Assembly: GCF_019710745.1 (NCBI RefSeq)
Contig: NZ_JAHKJW010000008.1
Location: 117,436-181,435 of the forward strand
Origin: Streptomyces beigongshangae
Lineage (GTDB): Bacteria > Actinomycetota > Actinomycetes > Streptomycetales > Streptomycetaceae
Reading direction: 5' to 3'
Length of the DNA: 64,000 nt
The translations under genes were made by a program, and so were the position numbers. Below are positions 38,377 through 46,583 of the stretch, one piece after another; the stretch's first letter is position 1; the number at the start of each line of letters is the position of its first letter. The notes beneath the pieces are model-generated. The model was not told the DNA's origin, did no database searches, and saw only the letters and a program-made list of their open reading frames with translations.

Positions 38377-40155
38377 TCAGGCCGTGGCGTCCGCGGGGGT
38401 CACCCGGAGGAAGCCGCCCACGCACATCCGCTTGACGAGGCGGATCTGCGCCGGGCTGAGACGGCCCGCGATCTCCCCGTACTTGACGGGTCCGCTCTTC
38501 AGCAGTTCCCACAGCTCGTCCACGCCGTCCCTGCGGACGTCGGCGTCGATGGTCGTGCCGTGCGGGTCGTCCTCGGAGTAGATCCTCCTGCACGGCACCG
38601 TGGTGCGCAGCGGTGACGGCGCCGCGTCGCTGTGGGTGAGGGGGTTGCGCCAGTACTCCGTCATGCCCTCCAGCACGGCGGGGGGGAGCTGGACGTTGGC
38701 CGGCGGGTGGGTGGCCTTGAAGCCCGGCACGAGCAGGGTGACGCTGTCGCGGACGGCCGTGCCGGCGGCCAGCGCGACGACGGCGTCGTCGGTGAGGTCG
38801 GCCGGCTCCGCCAGCGCGGTGGCGGCCAGGTACGGCCCGGCCGCGTCCAGGTCCTCGACCTTGCGGCTGCCGTGCGTCATGACCTCCAGCAGGGCGGGCT
38901 GGAAGGCGGTGTTGAGCAGGGCGTCGAAGGTCTGTTCGCGGATGCCGAGGTCGGCTCCGGTACCGCGGGTGTTCCAGTAGACGCTGCCGGGGTTGTTCTT
39001 CGCGATGGCGTGGTACCACTGGTCGATCATCAGGGCGAACGTCTCGGCGGTGCCGTGCCACTTGTCGTTGTAGTCCTTCCACAGGTGGCGCTGGTCGATC
39101 TCGCTCAGGCTGCCGTCGGTCGTCTTCTGCAGCAGCAGCGCGGCGGCCGATGCCTGGGTGAGGGCGACGGCGACCCCGGAGGAGAAGAGCGGGTCGACGA
39201 AGAAGGCGGCGTCGCCCACCAGGAGGTGCCGCTCGTCGTAGTCCGAGAACTCCTCGCTGACGCGCGAGTAGTTGGTGGCGGTGAGCATGCCGTCGGCGAT
39301 GGGGACGGCGTCGGTGATCAGGTCCTTCAGATAGGGCACCTGGCGCACGGTGGCGAGGAACGTCTCCTGGTCGGTGAAGTCGCGCCCGGGCTCCTTGAGG
39401 ACGGCCGGGTTGGTGACGATGCCGACGGAGTGGGTGAGGACACGCCTGCCGTCGACGACCTTCGGCACCGGGATGTACCAGCACCAGCCGTCGCGGAAGG
39501 CGAAGCAGCCGATGGGCGAGAGGTTGTCCTCGGTGAAGATGTTCCAGTCCTCGTCGAGGTTCTGGGTCTGGCCGCCGTTCGTGAAGTGCTGCCAGATGGC
39601 GATGTTCTTGAAGTGGGAGAGCCAGCCGCGCTTGTTGCGCGCGTTGGAGACGGTGCTCTGGCGTCCCGAGGCGTCGACGAAGTACCCGGCGCGCACCGCG
39701 GTCCCGTCGGAGAGGCGGACCAGACCGCCCGGGGAACCGGGCTCGTAGGCGGTGACGGCGACGCCCTGGAAGACCTCCACACCGACGTCGGCGGCGTGGT
39801 CCAGCAGGATGTGGTCGAACTCGGCCCGGTCGACGTGCATCGTCCAGCGCCGTACGCCGTCCCGCTCGAACGGCGCCTGGTCGAACAGGGCGACACTCGG
39901 CTGCTTCGGGTCCCACGCGTACACGCCGCCGAACTTCTTCACCCAGCACGGGCTGGCGAGGACCTTGGCCAGCGCACCGCTCTCCTGCAGCACCGGGACG
40001 ACGGGGTGCGCGAAGGACTCGCCTATGTGCTGGCGGGGGAAGACCTCCTTGTCGAAGATCGCTGTCCGCAAGCCGGTGCGCTGAGCGAGGAGGGCGCCGA
40101 GGGTGGAGCCGGCCGGGCCACCGCCCATGATCACGACATCGTAGTATTCCCGCAC
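38377..40155 (-). CDS. FAD-dependent halogenase (CmlS/phenol halogenase-like variant)
   Basis: A 592-residue flavoprotein. DVVIMGGGPAGSTLGALLA binds FAD, and GWCWYIPVP (Trp224-x-Trp226-x-Ile228-Pro229) is the diagnostic W-x-W-x-I-P motif of flavin halogenases. LLVGDAAFFVDPLFSSGVAV gives the second flavin contact. The catalytic lysine region typical of free-tryptophan halogenases is replaced by HIGESFAHP. Together with the long C-terminal domain of over 200 residues, this points to the variant acting on phenolic or carrier-bound substrates, like CmlS. It chlorinates using FADH2, O2 and chloride; no flavin reductase gene is in view. GTG 40155 is chosen because the family starts just before the FAD motif. 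Confidence 0.88.
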   Translation of the reverse strand: MREYYDVVIMGGGPAGSTLGALLAQRTGLRTAIFDKEVFPRQHIGESFAHPVVPVLQESGALAKVLASPCWVKKFGGVYAWDPKQPSVALFDQAPFERDGVRRWTMHVDRAEFDHILLDHAADVGVEVFQGVAVTAYEPGSPGGLVRLSDGTAVRAGYFVDASGRQSTVSNARNKRGWLSHFKNIAIWQHFTNGGQTQNLDEDWNIFTEDNLSPIGCFAFRDGWCWYIPVPKVVDGRRVLTHSVGIVTNPAVLKEPGRDFTDQETFLATVRQVPYLKDLITDAVPIADGMLTATNYSRVSEEFSDYDERHLLVGDAAFFVDPLFSSGVAVALTQASAAALLLQKTTDGSLSEIDQRHLWKDYNDKWHGTAETFALMIDQWYHAIAKNNPGSVYWNTRGTGADLGIREQTFDALLNTAFQPALLEVMTHGSRKVEDLDAAGPYLAATALAEPADLTDDAVVALAAGTAVRDSVTLLVPGFKATHPPANVQLPPAVLEGMTEYWRNPLTHSDAAPSPLRTTVPCRRIYSEDDPHGTTIDADVRRDGVDELWELLKSGPVKYGEIAGRLSPAQIRLVKRMCVGGFLRVTPADATA

Positions 40156-40826
40156 GGTGTCTGAGCCTTTCGTTCGTTTTCCGGGTGTGTGTACCGGGGG
40201 TCGCGAGGACGGCCGGCGGGCCGGGAAGGCGCGGCGCGGCCGTGACGCGGGACGCGCGTCACGGCGTGCCGTGCCGGACGTCCTGTGAGCCGGAGACCGT
40301 GGCGGGGCTCCGGGGATGACACGGCATGTCGCATCGGGCGACTCGCCGTCGTCACCGGTTGTACGGTGAGGAGGACCGGCGCCGCCCCCGCTCGGGCGGC
40401 GCTGCCCCTGTTCGGACGGTGCTGCCCCTACCGGGGCGGTGGGGTGGGGGCGCCGGACGTGTCGCGCCCGGCGGCGCGGAGACCCCGGGCGGCGTGCCGG
40501 AGGCGGTGACCGCCCGCGCGCACGCCGTCGCCGTGTCCGGTCCTCCGGGTCGGATTCCCGCGAGCCATGGTGCGACCCCCCGTCGCGTGCCTCCTGCTGA
40601 GGCGACGTCACGACCGTACGTGGGGACGGGTCCGCGGTCCATGCGGGAGCGGCGGGATGAACGGCGAGCCGTACGCACACGATCGGCCACGATCGGCGCG
40701 GTGGCCGGGAGTGCCTCCCGAACTTTTCCCTAATGGGTAGGTTACCTACCTACCCTTGGTGTAGCTGTGCTATCTATTGGTAGCCAACCTATTGACGGTC
40801 CGCTCCTGTCCCTGGAGGCACCTGTT
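40156..40826. other. 671-bp divergent promoter region of the halogenase and the ABC operon
   Basis: Reverse-strand frames here are only GC-bias extensions of the halogenase frame. The last 100 bases are clearly more AT-rich and hold the palindrome at 40735-40755 and a TTGGtagCCAA element near 40777-40787. I see no small gene. Confidence 0.6.
40735..40755. promoter_or_regulatory. Operator candidate GGGTAGG-N7-CCTACCC
   Basis: Perfect 7-bp arms around a GGTAGGTTACCTACC core, 72 bp before the start of the membrane protein/ABC operon. The dyad suits a TetR- or MarR-type dimer. It resembles an iron box (TTAGGTTAG...) only in part, and the half-site spacing is wrong for DtxR/IdeR. Confidence 0.6.
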
Positions 40827-41303
40827 GTGACCAAGGTCCTGCTGTCCGCCCACGTACTCGGTGCGATCCTGGCCGTCGGTTCGATCGCCATGGCGGCCTC
40901 GCTCTTCCCGCGCTACGCGAAACAGGCGGTGACGGACGACGAGAGAGCGAGCGGCCGCGCGGCCGGCATCGCGGCGCTCCTGCACCGGGTCTGCCGCGGT
41001 TATGCCGTCGTCGGTTTCGTCGTGCCCGTCTTCGGGCTCGCGACCGGCGCCCAGCTCGGGGTCCTCACCGACGCCTGGCTGATCGTGTCGATGATCCTGA
41101 CGGCCGTCGCCGCCGTCATGCTGGCGGCGGTGATCCTCCCCCACCAGCAGCGGCTGCTCGCGATGCCCCGTCAGGACACCGGGGCCGAGGGGCTGCGCGC
41201 GGCCACGTCCCGGCTGACGATGCTCACCGGGATCTTCAACGTCCTGTGGTCGGTCGTCGTGGTCCTGATGATCGTCCGCCCCGGCTCCACGACGGGAGCG
41301 TGA
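40827..41303 (+). CDS. Small integral membrane protein of unknown function (4 TM)
   Basis: A 158-residue protein with four hydrophobic helices (LLSAHVLGAILAVGSIAMAA; GYAVVGFVVPVFGLATGAQ; LIVSMILTAVAAVMLAAVIL; IFNVLWSVVVVLMIV). I do not recognise a named family with confidence; small DUF2269-like proteins are similar in layout. GTG 40827 is chosen because CTGGAGG lies nine bases upstream and the first helix follows directly. The upstream ATG 40767 would make the operator region partly coding. It opens a four-gene operon leading to the ABC exporter, so it may assist export or resistance. Confidence 0.7.
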   Translation: MTKVLLSAHVLGAILAVGSIAMAASLFPRYAKQAVTDDERASGRAAGIAALLHRVCRGYAVVGFVVPVFGLATGAQLGVLTDAWLIVSMILTAVAAVMLAAVILPHQQRLLAMPRQDTGAEGLRAATSRLTMLTGIFNVLWSVVVVLMIVRPGSTTGA

Positions 41304-41307
41304 CGGT

Positions 41308-41610
41308 GTGAGGACGCTCCGCGCCGCGGCCGCCGTCGAGGCCGCCTCCCTCCTGATCCTGTCCGTCAACCTGTTCACCACGCACACCAGGGCGATCACC
41401 TCGCTCGGCGGGCCGGTGCACGGCACCGCCTACCTGGTCGTCGTCGCGGCGACGTTCTCCGCCACGGTCAAGGGCGCCTCCGCGGGAGCGCGCCGGCGGT
41501 CGTTCGTCCCCGGTGTGGGCGGGGTCCTCGCGCTCCAGCGGCTGCGGCGCCACCCCGAAGCGGTGCGGGCGCCCTCCGGGGACACGATGCGGGAGGACGG
41601 CCGGACATGA
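41308..41610 (+). CDS. DUF3817-like small membrane protein
   Basis: A 100-residue protein with an N-terminal helix [20 protein letters not shown] and a second helix [16 protein letters not shown]. The pattern V-E-A-x-S-L-L and P-x-H-G resembles DUF3817 membrane proteins. It starts at GTG 41308, four bases after the preceding stop, and its end overlaps the ATPase gene. No function is known; co-occurrence with an exporter suggests a membrane role. Confidence 0.6.
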   Translation: MRTLRAAAAVEAASLLILSVNLFTTHTRAITSLGGPVHGTAYLVVVAATFSATVKGASAGARRRSFVPGVGGVLALQRLRRHPEAVRAPSGDTMREDGRT

Positions 41611-42665
41611 CCGATCGCACTGTTCCGGACCCGGCCGTCCAGGCGGTGGGCCTGGTGAAGACCTTCGGCGCCCACCGGGCCGTGGACGGCGTCGACCTGA
41701 CCGTCCGGCAGGGCACCGTCTACGGCGTGCTCGGCCCGAACGGCGCCGGCAAGACCACGACGGTGAGGATGCTCGCGGGCCTGCTGCGCCCCGACGGCGG
41801 CGAGGCACGGATCTTCGGCCACGACGTCGTGCGGGAGGCGGACGCCGTCCGCCGCCGGGTCGGCCTCACCGGCCAGTACGCCTCGCTGGACCAGGATCTG
41901 ACGGGCATGGAGAACCTGGTCCTGCTCGGCAGGCTGAGCGGGCACCCGAAGAAGGGCGCACGGGACCGGGCCGTGCAGCTGCTGCGGACCTTCGGGCTGG
42001 CCGAGGCCGCCGGCCGCCAGGTCAAGACCTACTCGGGAGGCATGCGCCGCCGTCTCGACATCGGCGCCTCCCTCCTCAACGCGCCCGACCTGCTGTTCCT
42101 GGACGAGCCGACCACCGGTCTGGACCCGCGCAGCCGCAACCAGGTGTGGGAGATGATCCGGGTGATCGTCGCGCAGGGGAAGACCGTGCTGCTGACCACG
42201 CAGTACCTGGACGAGGTGGACCGGCTGGCGTCCCGTATCGCGGTCATCGACAAGGGCAGGGTCATCGCCGAAGGCACCAAGGGCGAGTTGAAGGCGTCCG
42301 TCGGCGCGGGGGCCGTCCACCTGAGGCTGCGCGACACCGTGCGGCGGACGGAGGCCGAACAGGTCCTGGCCCTGACCCTCGGTGCCGAGGTGCAGCGGGA
42401 GCCCGATCCGCTGGCGCTGACCGCCCGCATCGACAACGGCGACGGCGACGGCGGTGCCGGCGCCGGTGACGGGGGAGCTGCCGGGCGGGCGTCCCGCGCC
42501 CTCGCGGAACTGGCCCGCCGCGGCATCACCGTGGACAGCTTCTCGCTCGGCCAGCCCAGCCTGGACGAGGTCTTCCTCGCGCTCACCGACCGCAGGGCCG
42601 GCCCGGCCTCCGTGGGGTCCGGGCACGGGCCCGGGCAGGGGATCGAGAAGGAGCGTGCGACATGA
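41607..42665 (+). CDS. ABC transporter ATP-binding protein, DrrA-like
   Basis: A 352-residue ATPase with Walker [18 protein letters not shown], signature [16 protein letters not shown], Walker [17 protein letters not shown] and an H-loop replaced by glutamine ([11 protein letters not shown]). DrrA-type drug exporters carry this T-T-Q-Y-L-D-E form. The C-terminal extension of about 100 residues with [12 protein letters not shown] is also typical of the DrrA group. It energises export together with the permease that overlaps its stop (ATGA at 42662). In this cluster it is the best candidate for product export and self-resistance. Confidence 0.93.
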   Translation: MTDRTVPDPAVQAVGLVKTFGAHRAVDGVDLTVRQGTVYGVLGPNGAGKTTTVRMLAGLLRPDGGEARIFGHDVVREADAVRRRVGLTGQYASLDQDLTGMENLVLLGRLSGHPKKGARDRAVQLLRTFGLAEAAGRQVKTYSGGMRRRLDIGASLLNAPDLLFLDEPTTGLDPRSRNQVWEMIRVIVAQGKTVLLTTQYLDEVDRLASRIAVIDKGRVIAEGTKGELKASVGAGAVHLRLRDTVRRTEAEQVLALTLGAEVQREPDPLALTARIDNGDGDGGAGAGDGGAAGRASRALAELARRGITVDSFSLGQPSLDEVFLALTDRRAGPASVGSGHGPGQGIEKERAT

Positions 42666-43519
42666 GTACCGCGACTCCCGGCGACACGGCCGGACGTCAC
42701 GACGAACTGCCCCCCGTCCCCAGCGGGTCCCTCGTGGAGCTGCTCACCGCGGAGCGCCCGTCGCCGCCCGGTCCGGTGTCGGCCTCGCTCGCCTTCGGCT
42801 GGCGGTCCATGCTGAAGATCAAGCACATTCCGGAGCAGCTGGCCGACGTCACCGTCCTGCCGGTGATGCTGGTGCTGATGTTCACGTACCTCTTCGGCGG
42901 TGCGCTGGCGGGTTCGCCGCGCGAGTACATCCAGTACCTGCTGCCGGGCGTCCTGGTGATGTCGGTCGTGATGACCACCATGTACACGGGCATCGCGATC
43001 AACAACGACATCGACAAGGGTGTCCTCGACCGCTTCCGCATGCTGCCCATCTGGCGGCCGTCGACGCTGGTCGGCCATCTCCTGGGCGATGTGCTGCGCT
43101 ACTCCATCGCCTCGTCGGTGATGCTCGCGGTCGGACTCCTCATCGGCTTCCGTCCCGAGGGGGGCGTACCGGGCGTCGTCGCCGGAGTGCTGCTGCTCCT
43201 CGTGTTCGCCTTCGCCTTCTCGTGGGTGGGGACCATGTTCGGTCTGCTCGTGCGCGACGAGAGAACGGTGATAGGTGCCTCGATGACAGTGATCTTCCCG
43301 CTGAACTTCCTCAGCGACATCTTCGTCGACCCGCAGACCATGCCGGACTGGCTCCAGAAGCTGGTCCACAACAACCCGATCACCCATGTCGCCTCTGCGG
43401 TGCGCGGTCTGATGGAGGGCCGTTCACCCGGCGCCGACGTGGCCTGGACGCTGGGCTGGTCGGCTGTTCTGATCGTGGTGTTCGGCTCCGTCACCATGAA
43501 GCTCTACCAGCGTAAGTGA
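42662..43519 (+). CDS. ABC-2 type permease, DrrB-like
   Basis: A 285-residue membrane protein with about six hydrophobic segments. [20 protein letters not shown] and [20 protein letters not shown], then [21 protein letters not shown] and [20 protein letters not shown], fit DrrB/ABC-2 permeases of antibiotic exporters. It is preceded by the ATPase with a four-base overlap. The roughly 45 residues before the first helix are soluble and proline-rich. Expected in the cytoplasmic membrane as a dimer with two ATPase subunits. Confidence 0.92.
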   Translation: MSTATPGDTAGRHDELPPVPSGSLVELLTAERPSPPGPVSASLAFGWRSMLKIKHIPEQLADVTVLPVMLVLMFTYLFGGALAGSPREYIQYLLPGVLVMSVVMTTMYTGIAINNDIDKGVLDRFRMLPIWRPSTLVGHLLGDVLRYSIASSVMLAVGLLIGFRPEGGVPGVVAGVLLLLVFAFAFSWVGTMFGLLVRDERTVIGASMTVIFPLNFLSDIFVDPQTMPDWLQKLVHNNPITHVASAVRGLMEGRSPGADVAWTLGWSAVLIVVFGSVTMKLYQRK

Positions 43520-43565
43520 TCGGCGGCGCGGACCGGTCCCGGTGACCGGTCCGCACCGCTCTCCG

Positions 43566-43601
43566 GTGATCCGGATAGTGATCCGGATAGTGATCCCGAT
43601 T
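43566..43601. repeat. Three tandem 12-bp repeats after the ABC operon
   Basis: GTGATCCGGATA at 43566-43577 and 43578-43589, with an imperfect third copy GTGATCCCGATT (43590-43601). They lie in the 311-bp gap before the StrR-like gene. The rest of that gap is AT-richer and presumably holds the regulator's promoter, but no clear -35/-10 pair stands out. Confidence 0.85.
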
Positions 43602-43830
43602 TCCGCCGATCTTTATCGATCGCGATTCCCGCCGAGTATCGGAACCCGCCCTTGGTCATTTCCAGTGATCGCACCGCACCCGTTGATCTCGGACCCCTCC
43701 CGATAAATGGAATCCATTCATTCATTTGTTGCGGACGACCCGGGCCGTAATCGCCTTGCCCGCCCCGGATTGGCTTGTTAGCGTGCTTCGGTGTCATCAT
43801 CGAACCACCACGGGGGAACGCGGGGATTCA

Positions 43831-44850
43831 ATGAGCAGCGGTGATAACTACGTGCCATTATCACCAGTCCTGAGTGCGGCGGCGCGCGCGGATGTACCGG
43901 TTGACTCGTTATTGCCGGGGGACTCGCCACGCATCAAAGGACTGGACCAGGAGCACGTCGATACGCTCAGCACGCTGGAAGCGGAACTTCCACCCATTGT
44001 CGTGCACCGGCCCACCGGGCGGGTGGTCGACGGAATGCACAGACTCGCCGCCGCCCGGGCGCGCGGCGACCGGACCATCAGCGCGTACCTCCTGGAGGTG
44101 CCGGAGCGCAGCCTGTTCACGGTCGCGGTCAGCCTGAACATCTCGCACGGCAAGCCGCTGACCCACAGCGACCGGCTCGCGGCGGCCGTCCGGATCCTGA
44201 AGGAGAACCCGGCGCTCTCGGACAGGTACGTCGCGTCCGTCACCGCCCTGTCGCCCCGCACCGTCTCGCGGGTGAGGCGTTCAACCGTCGAAGTTGCGCA
44301 TTTGAACATCCGGATAGGGCTGGACGGCAAGCAGCGCCGCGCGGACGTGGACGGCGTCGCCAGCGGACGGCAGCACGCGGGCAAGCTGATGATGGAGCGC
44401 CCCGGCGCGAGTCTGCGCGAGATCGCCCAGGCCGCCGGCATCTCGCTCGGCACCGCTCATGACGTGAAGAAGCGCATAGCCCTCGGCCGGGATCCCGTGC
44501 CGGAGGGACGTGGCGCGCGCCCCGTCCGCCCCGGGAAGGAGGAAGACGGCCGGCGGCCGCAGCGGGGGGCGGCGGACGGGCCCTCCGTCCGTGAACCCAC
44601 GGAACTGCTGGACAGGCTGCGCCGGGACCCGGCTCTGCGGCTCTCGCAGACCGGCCGTTTCCTGCTGCGCTGCTTCGCCGTCCACGACGTCGACTCCTCC
44701 ACCTGGTCGAGGCTGGCCGCCACGATCCCCCCGCACAGCGCCGGCGGGGTCGCCAGCCTGGCCCGGGCGTGCGCGGACAGATGGATCCGGTTCGCCGACA
44801 ACGTGGAACGGGAGGCCAGGGCCAAGGAGCACTCGGACATGAGCGTCTGA
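43831..44850 (+). CDS. StrR-like (ParB-domain) pathway-specific activator
   Basis: A 339-residue DNA-binding protein. The N-terminal ParB-like domain has VPVDSLLPGDSPRIKGLDQE, ELPPIVVHRPTGRVVDGMHR and SLNISHGKPLTHSDRLAAAV. A helix-turn-helix follows at GASLREIAQAAGISLGTAHD. This is the StrR/NovG/Bbr family, which activates aminoglycoside, aminocoumarin and glycopeptide clusters by binding GTTCRAnnG-N11-CnnTYGAAC. Two such sites exist in the window, one inside this gene, so autoregulation is likely. ATG 43831 is preceded by CGGGGA. It stands as a single gene with a terminator-like hairpin after it. Confidence 0.92.
   Translation: MSSGDNYVPLSPVLSAAARADVPVDSLLPGDSPRIKGLDQEHVDTLSTLEAELPPIVVHRPTGRVVDGMHRLAAARARGDRTISAYLLEVPERSLFTVAVSLNISHGKPLTHSDRLAAAVRILKENPALSDRYVASVTALSPRTVSRVRRSTVEVAHLNIRIGLDGKQRRADVDGVASGRQHAGKLMMERPGASLREIAQAAGISLGTAHDVKKRIALGRDPVPEGRGARPVRPGKEEDGRRPQRGAADGPSVREPTELLDRLRRDPALRLSQTGRFLLRCFAVHDVDSSTWSRLAATIPPHSAGGVASLARACADRWIRFADNVEREARAKEHSDMSV
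44279..44307. promoter_or_regulatory. Intragenic StrR-type operator GTTCAACCG-N11-CATTTGAAC
   Basis: The half-sites at 44279-44287 and 44299-44307 are separated by exactly 11 bases, within codons 150-159 of the StrR-like gene. It is 25/29 identical to the site at 28594, including parts of the spacer (T-x-GAAG-xx-GCG). The CATTTGAAC half departs from the local high-GC codon style. Confidence 0.78.
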
Positions 44851-44862
44851 GACGGACCGGGC

Positions 44863-44889
44863 GATGATTCCCGGCTGAACGGGATCATC
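44863..44889 (+). terminator. Terminator-like hairpin after the StrR-like gene
   Basis: GATGAT(T)CCC pairs with GGGATCATC, with one bulged T and an 8-base loop, 13 bases after the stop codon. Confidence 0.6.
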
Positions 44890-45014
44890 CGGGAAACCCC
44901 TTCCGCTCCGGCTGCCAAAGATTTACCGAGTGCTTATTTTACGGTCCGTCAAGCCATTGCCGCCAGCTTTTCGACGCTCTCCCGGAGTTTTCGCGGTATG
45001 TCTCCGGGGGAGCG

Positions 45015-45098
45015 TCACGGCTTTCGACGGTTCTTTCGACGGGCCTTTCGTCAGATCTTTCGTCGGATCCGTCGTCGGTCCTTTCGCCGGATCTATCG
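45015..45098. repeat. Seven degenerate 12-bp tandem repeats in the P450 leader
   Basis: Units such as TCACGGCTTTCG, ACGGTTCTTTCG, ACGGGCCTTTCG, TCAGATCTTTCG and TCGGTCCTTTCG run head to tail, with an approximate consensus of TCGGxYCTTTCG. In one frame they would encode a repeating four-residue x-G-S-F pattern, but there is no supported gene start, so I treat them as leader DNA. Confidence 0.8.
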
Positions 45099-45177
45099 AA
45101 CACGGCGTCTCCGGTGTCCTTGTGAGAGGCTTCCGGCGCGGGCACCCAATTCGGCATGCGGCGGAGTCGGCGCCGTC

Positions 45178-45230
45178 CGAAGTGCGGTGCCCGAAGTGCG
45201 GTGCCCGAAGCATGGCGCACGAAGCATGTC
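45178..45230. repeat. 14-bp tandem repeats, two exact and two degenerate
   Basis: CGAAGTGCGGTGCC at 45178-45191 and 45192-45205, then CGAAGCATGGCGCA and CGAAGCATG. With the 12-bp array it fills much of the 451-bp gap 44851-45301 ahead of the P450 gene. Confidence 0.85.
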
Positions 45231-45301
45231 CGGCCCCGGTCGAAAGGGCCGCATTTCTCTTCCTGTCGTACGCGACGAACGAATCGCAGAAGGTGGACAC
45301 C

Positions 45302-46504
45302 ATGACTGCCACGGAACCGGCCGGGCCGCCGAAGTATCCCTTCGGCCCGGTCGTCCGGCTCGACCTGCACCACCGCTATCTGGAGCTGTGCCGCGACGAG
45401 CCGGTGTCCCGGGTCACGATGCCCTACGGCGGCGAGGCCTGGCTGATCACCGGCTACCACGAGATCAAGCAGTTCCTCGCCGACCCCCGGTTCAGCTCGC
45501 ACGCCGCGACGGCCCGCGACACCGCACGGGTGACGCCCCTGCCGCTGCGCCCGGGGAACCTGCTCAGCATGGACCCGCCGGACCACGGCAGGATCCGCAA
45601 GGTCGTCGCCCACGCGTTCCGGCCGCGCATCGTGTCGCAGCTCGCCGACCGCATGCGCTCCCTCGTCACCGCCGAACTCGACGCCATGGAGAACGCCGGG
45701 CCGCCCGGCGACCTCGTGCAGAGCCTGGCGGTCCCGCTTCCGGTCCGCATGATCGTGGAGCTGTTCGGCGTCCCGTACGAGGAGCGCGCGGAGTTCCGCA
45801 GGTACTCCGACGTCTTCGTCGCCACCTCCGCCCACACCAAGGAGGAGATCGACGAGGCCCGCGACGGGCTGGAGGCGTTCTTGCGCAAGCTGATCGCCAA
45901 GCGCCGCGACGACCCCTCCGACGACCTGCTGTCCGTGCTCATCCGGGCGCTGGACGCCGGGGAGCTGTCCGAGGTGGAGGCCGTGCGGACCGGCATCGGC
46001 GTCCTCATGGCCGGCCATGAGACCTCGCTCAGCATGATCTCGAACGTCTCCTTCCTGCTGCTGTCCCAGCGTGATCTGTACGTGCAGCTGGTCGAGGACC
46101 CCTCGCTGACGGACCGCGTCATCGAGGAGATGCTGCGCATCATCCCGCTCCGCTCGGTGGGCAGCTTCCCGCGCCGGGCCTCCGAGGACGTCGAGATCGG
46201 CGGAGTGCTCATCCGCCGCGGCGAGACGGTCATCTTCCAGAGGGCGGCGGGCGACCGCGACGAGCGGGTCTTCGAGACGCCGGAAACCATCCGCTTCGAC
46301 CGGAAGAGCAATCCGCACCTCGGGTTCGGCCACGGCATGCACTTCTGCCTCGGCGCGAGCCTGGCCCGCGCCGAGCTGAAGGTGGCCCTGGAAGGGCTCA
46401 CCGCCAGGTTCCCGACCCTGCGTCTGACCGGACCGGCGGAGGACGTGCCGTGGAAACCAGGACTCATCGCGCGGGCTCCGGCAGCCCTTCCTGTCACATG
46501 GTGA
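45302..46504 (+). CDS. Cytochrome P450
   Basis: A 400-residue soluble bacterial P450. The I-helix is GVLMAGHETSLSMISN with the oxygen-activating Thr, the E-x-x-R is in VIEEMLRIIPLR, and the haem-binding loop is FGHGMHFCLGASLARAELK. It hydroxylates or couples a substrate using electrons from ferredoxin; a 3Fe-4S type ferredoxin gene lies at 49186. ATG 45302 is the annotated start because family sequence (PPKYPFGPVV) begins right after it. The upstream in-frame extension is the repeat array. It leads a run P450, FAD monooxygenase, glycosyltransferase, ferredoxin. Substrate unknown. Confidence 0.93.
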   Translation: MTATEPAGPPKYPFGPVVRLDLHHRYLELCRDEPVSRVTMPYGGEAWLITGYHEIKQFLADPRFSSHAATARDTARVTPLPLRPGNLLSMDPPDHGRIRKVVAHAFRPRIVSQLADRMRSLVTAELDAMENAGPPGDLVQSLAVPLPVRMIVELFGVPYEERAEFRRYSDVFVATSAHTKEEIDEARDGLEAFLRKLIAKRRDDPSDDLLSVLIRALDAGELSEVEAVRTGIGVLMAGHETSLSMISNVSFLLLSQRDLYVQLVEDPSLTDRVIEEMLRIIPLRSVGSFPRRASEDVEIGGVLIRRGETVIFQRAAGDRDERVFETPETIRFDRKSNPHLGFGHGMHFCLGASLARAELKVALEGLTARFPTLRLTGPAEDVPWKPGLIARAPAALPVTW

Positions 46505-46583
46505 CCGCGGGAGCCCCGCGGTGCCCGTCGACCGTGCCGTACGGCCCGCGGTGAGCGGGTCCCGGGAACCACTGGGGGAGACA

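Noticed and set aside
40156..40680. N-terminal extension of the halogenase
   Set aside because: Flavin halogenases begin just before the GGGPAGS motif; the upstream part is arginine-rich GC-bias frame.
40735..40755. DtxR/IdeR iron box upstream of the exporter operon
   Set aside because: The half-sites resemble TAGGTTA but the centre spacing does not fit the 19-bp iron-box consensus.
44930..45301. Translated N-terminal extension of the P450 with a zinc-ribbon-like CPKCGARSMAHEAC
   Set aside because: The cysteines arise from the 14-bp DNA repeat, the extension has no P450 homology, and a proper start lies at 45302.
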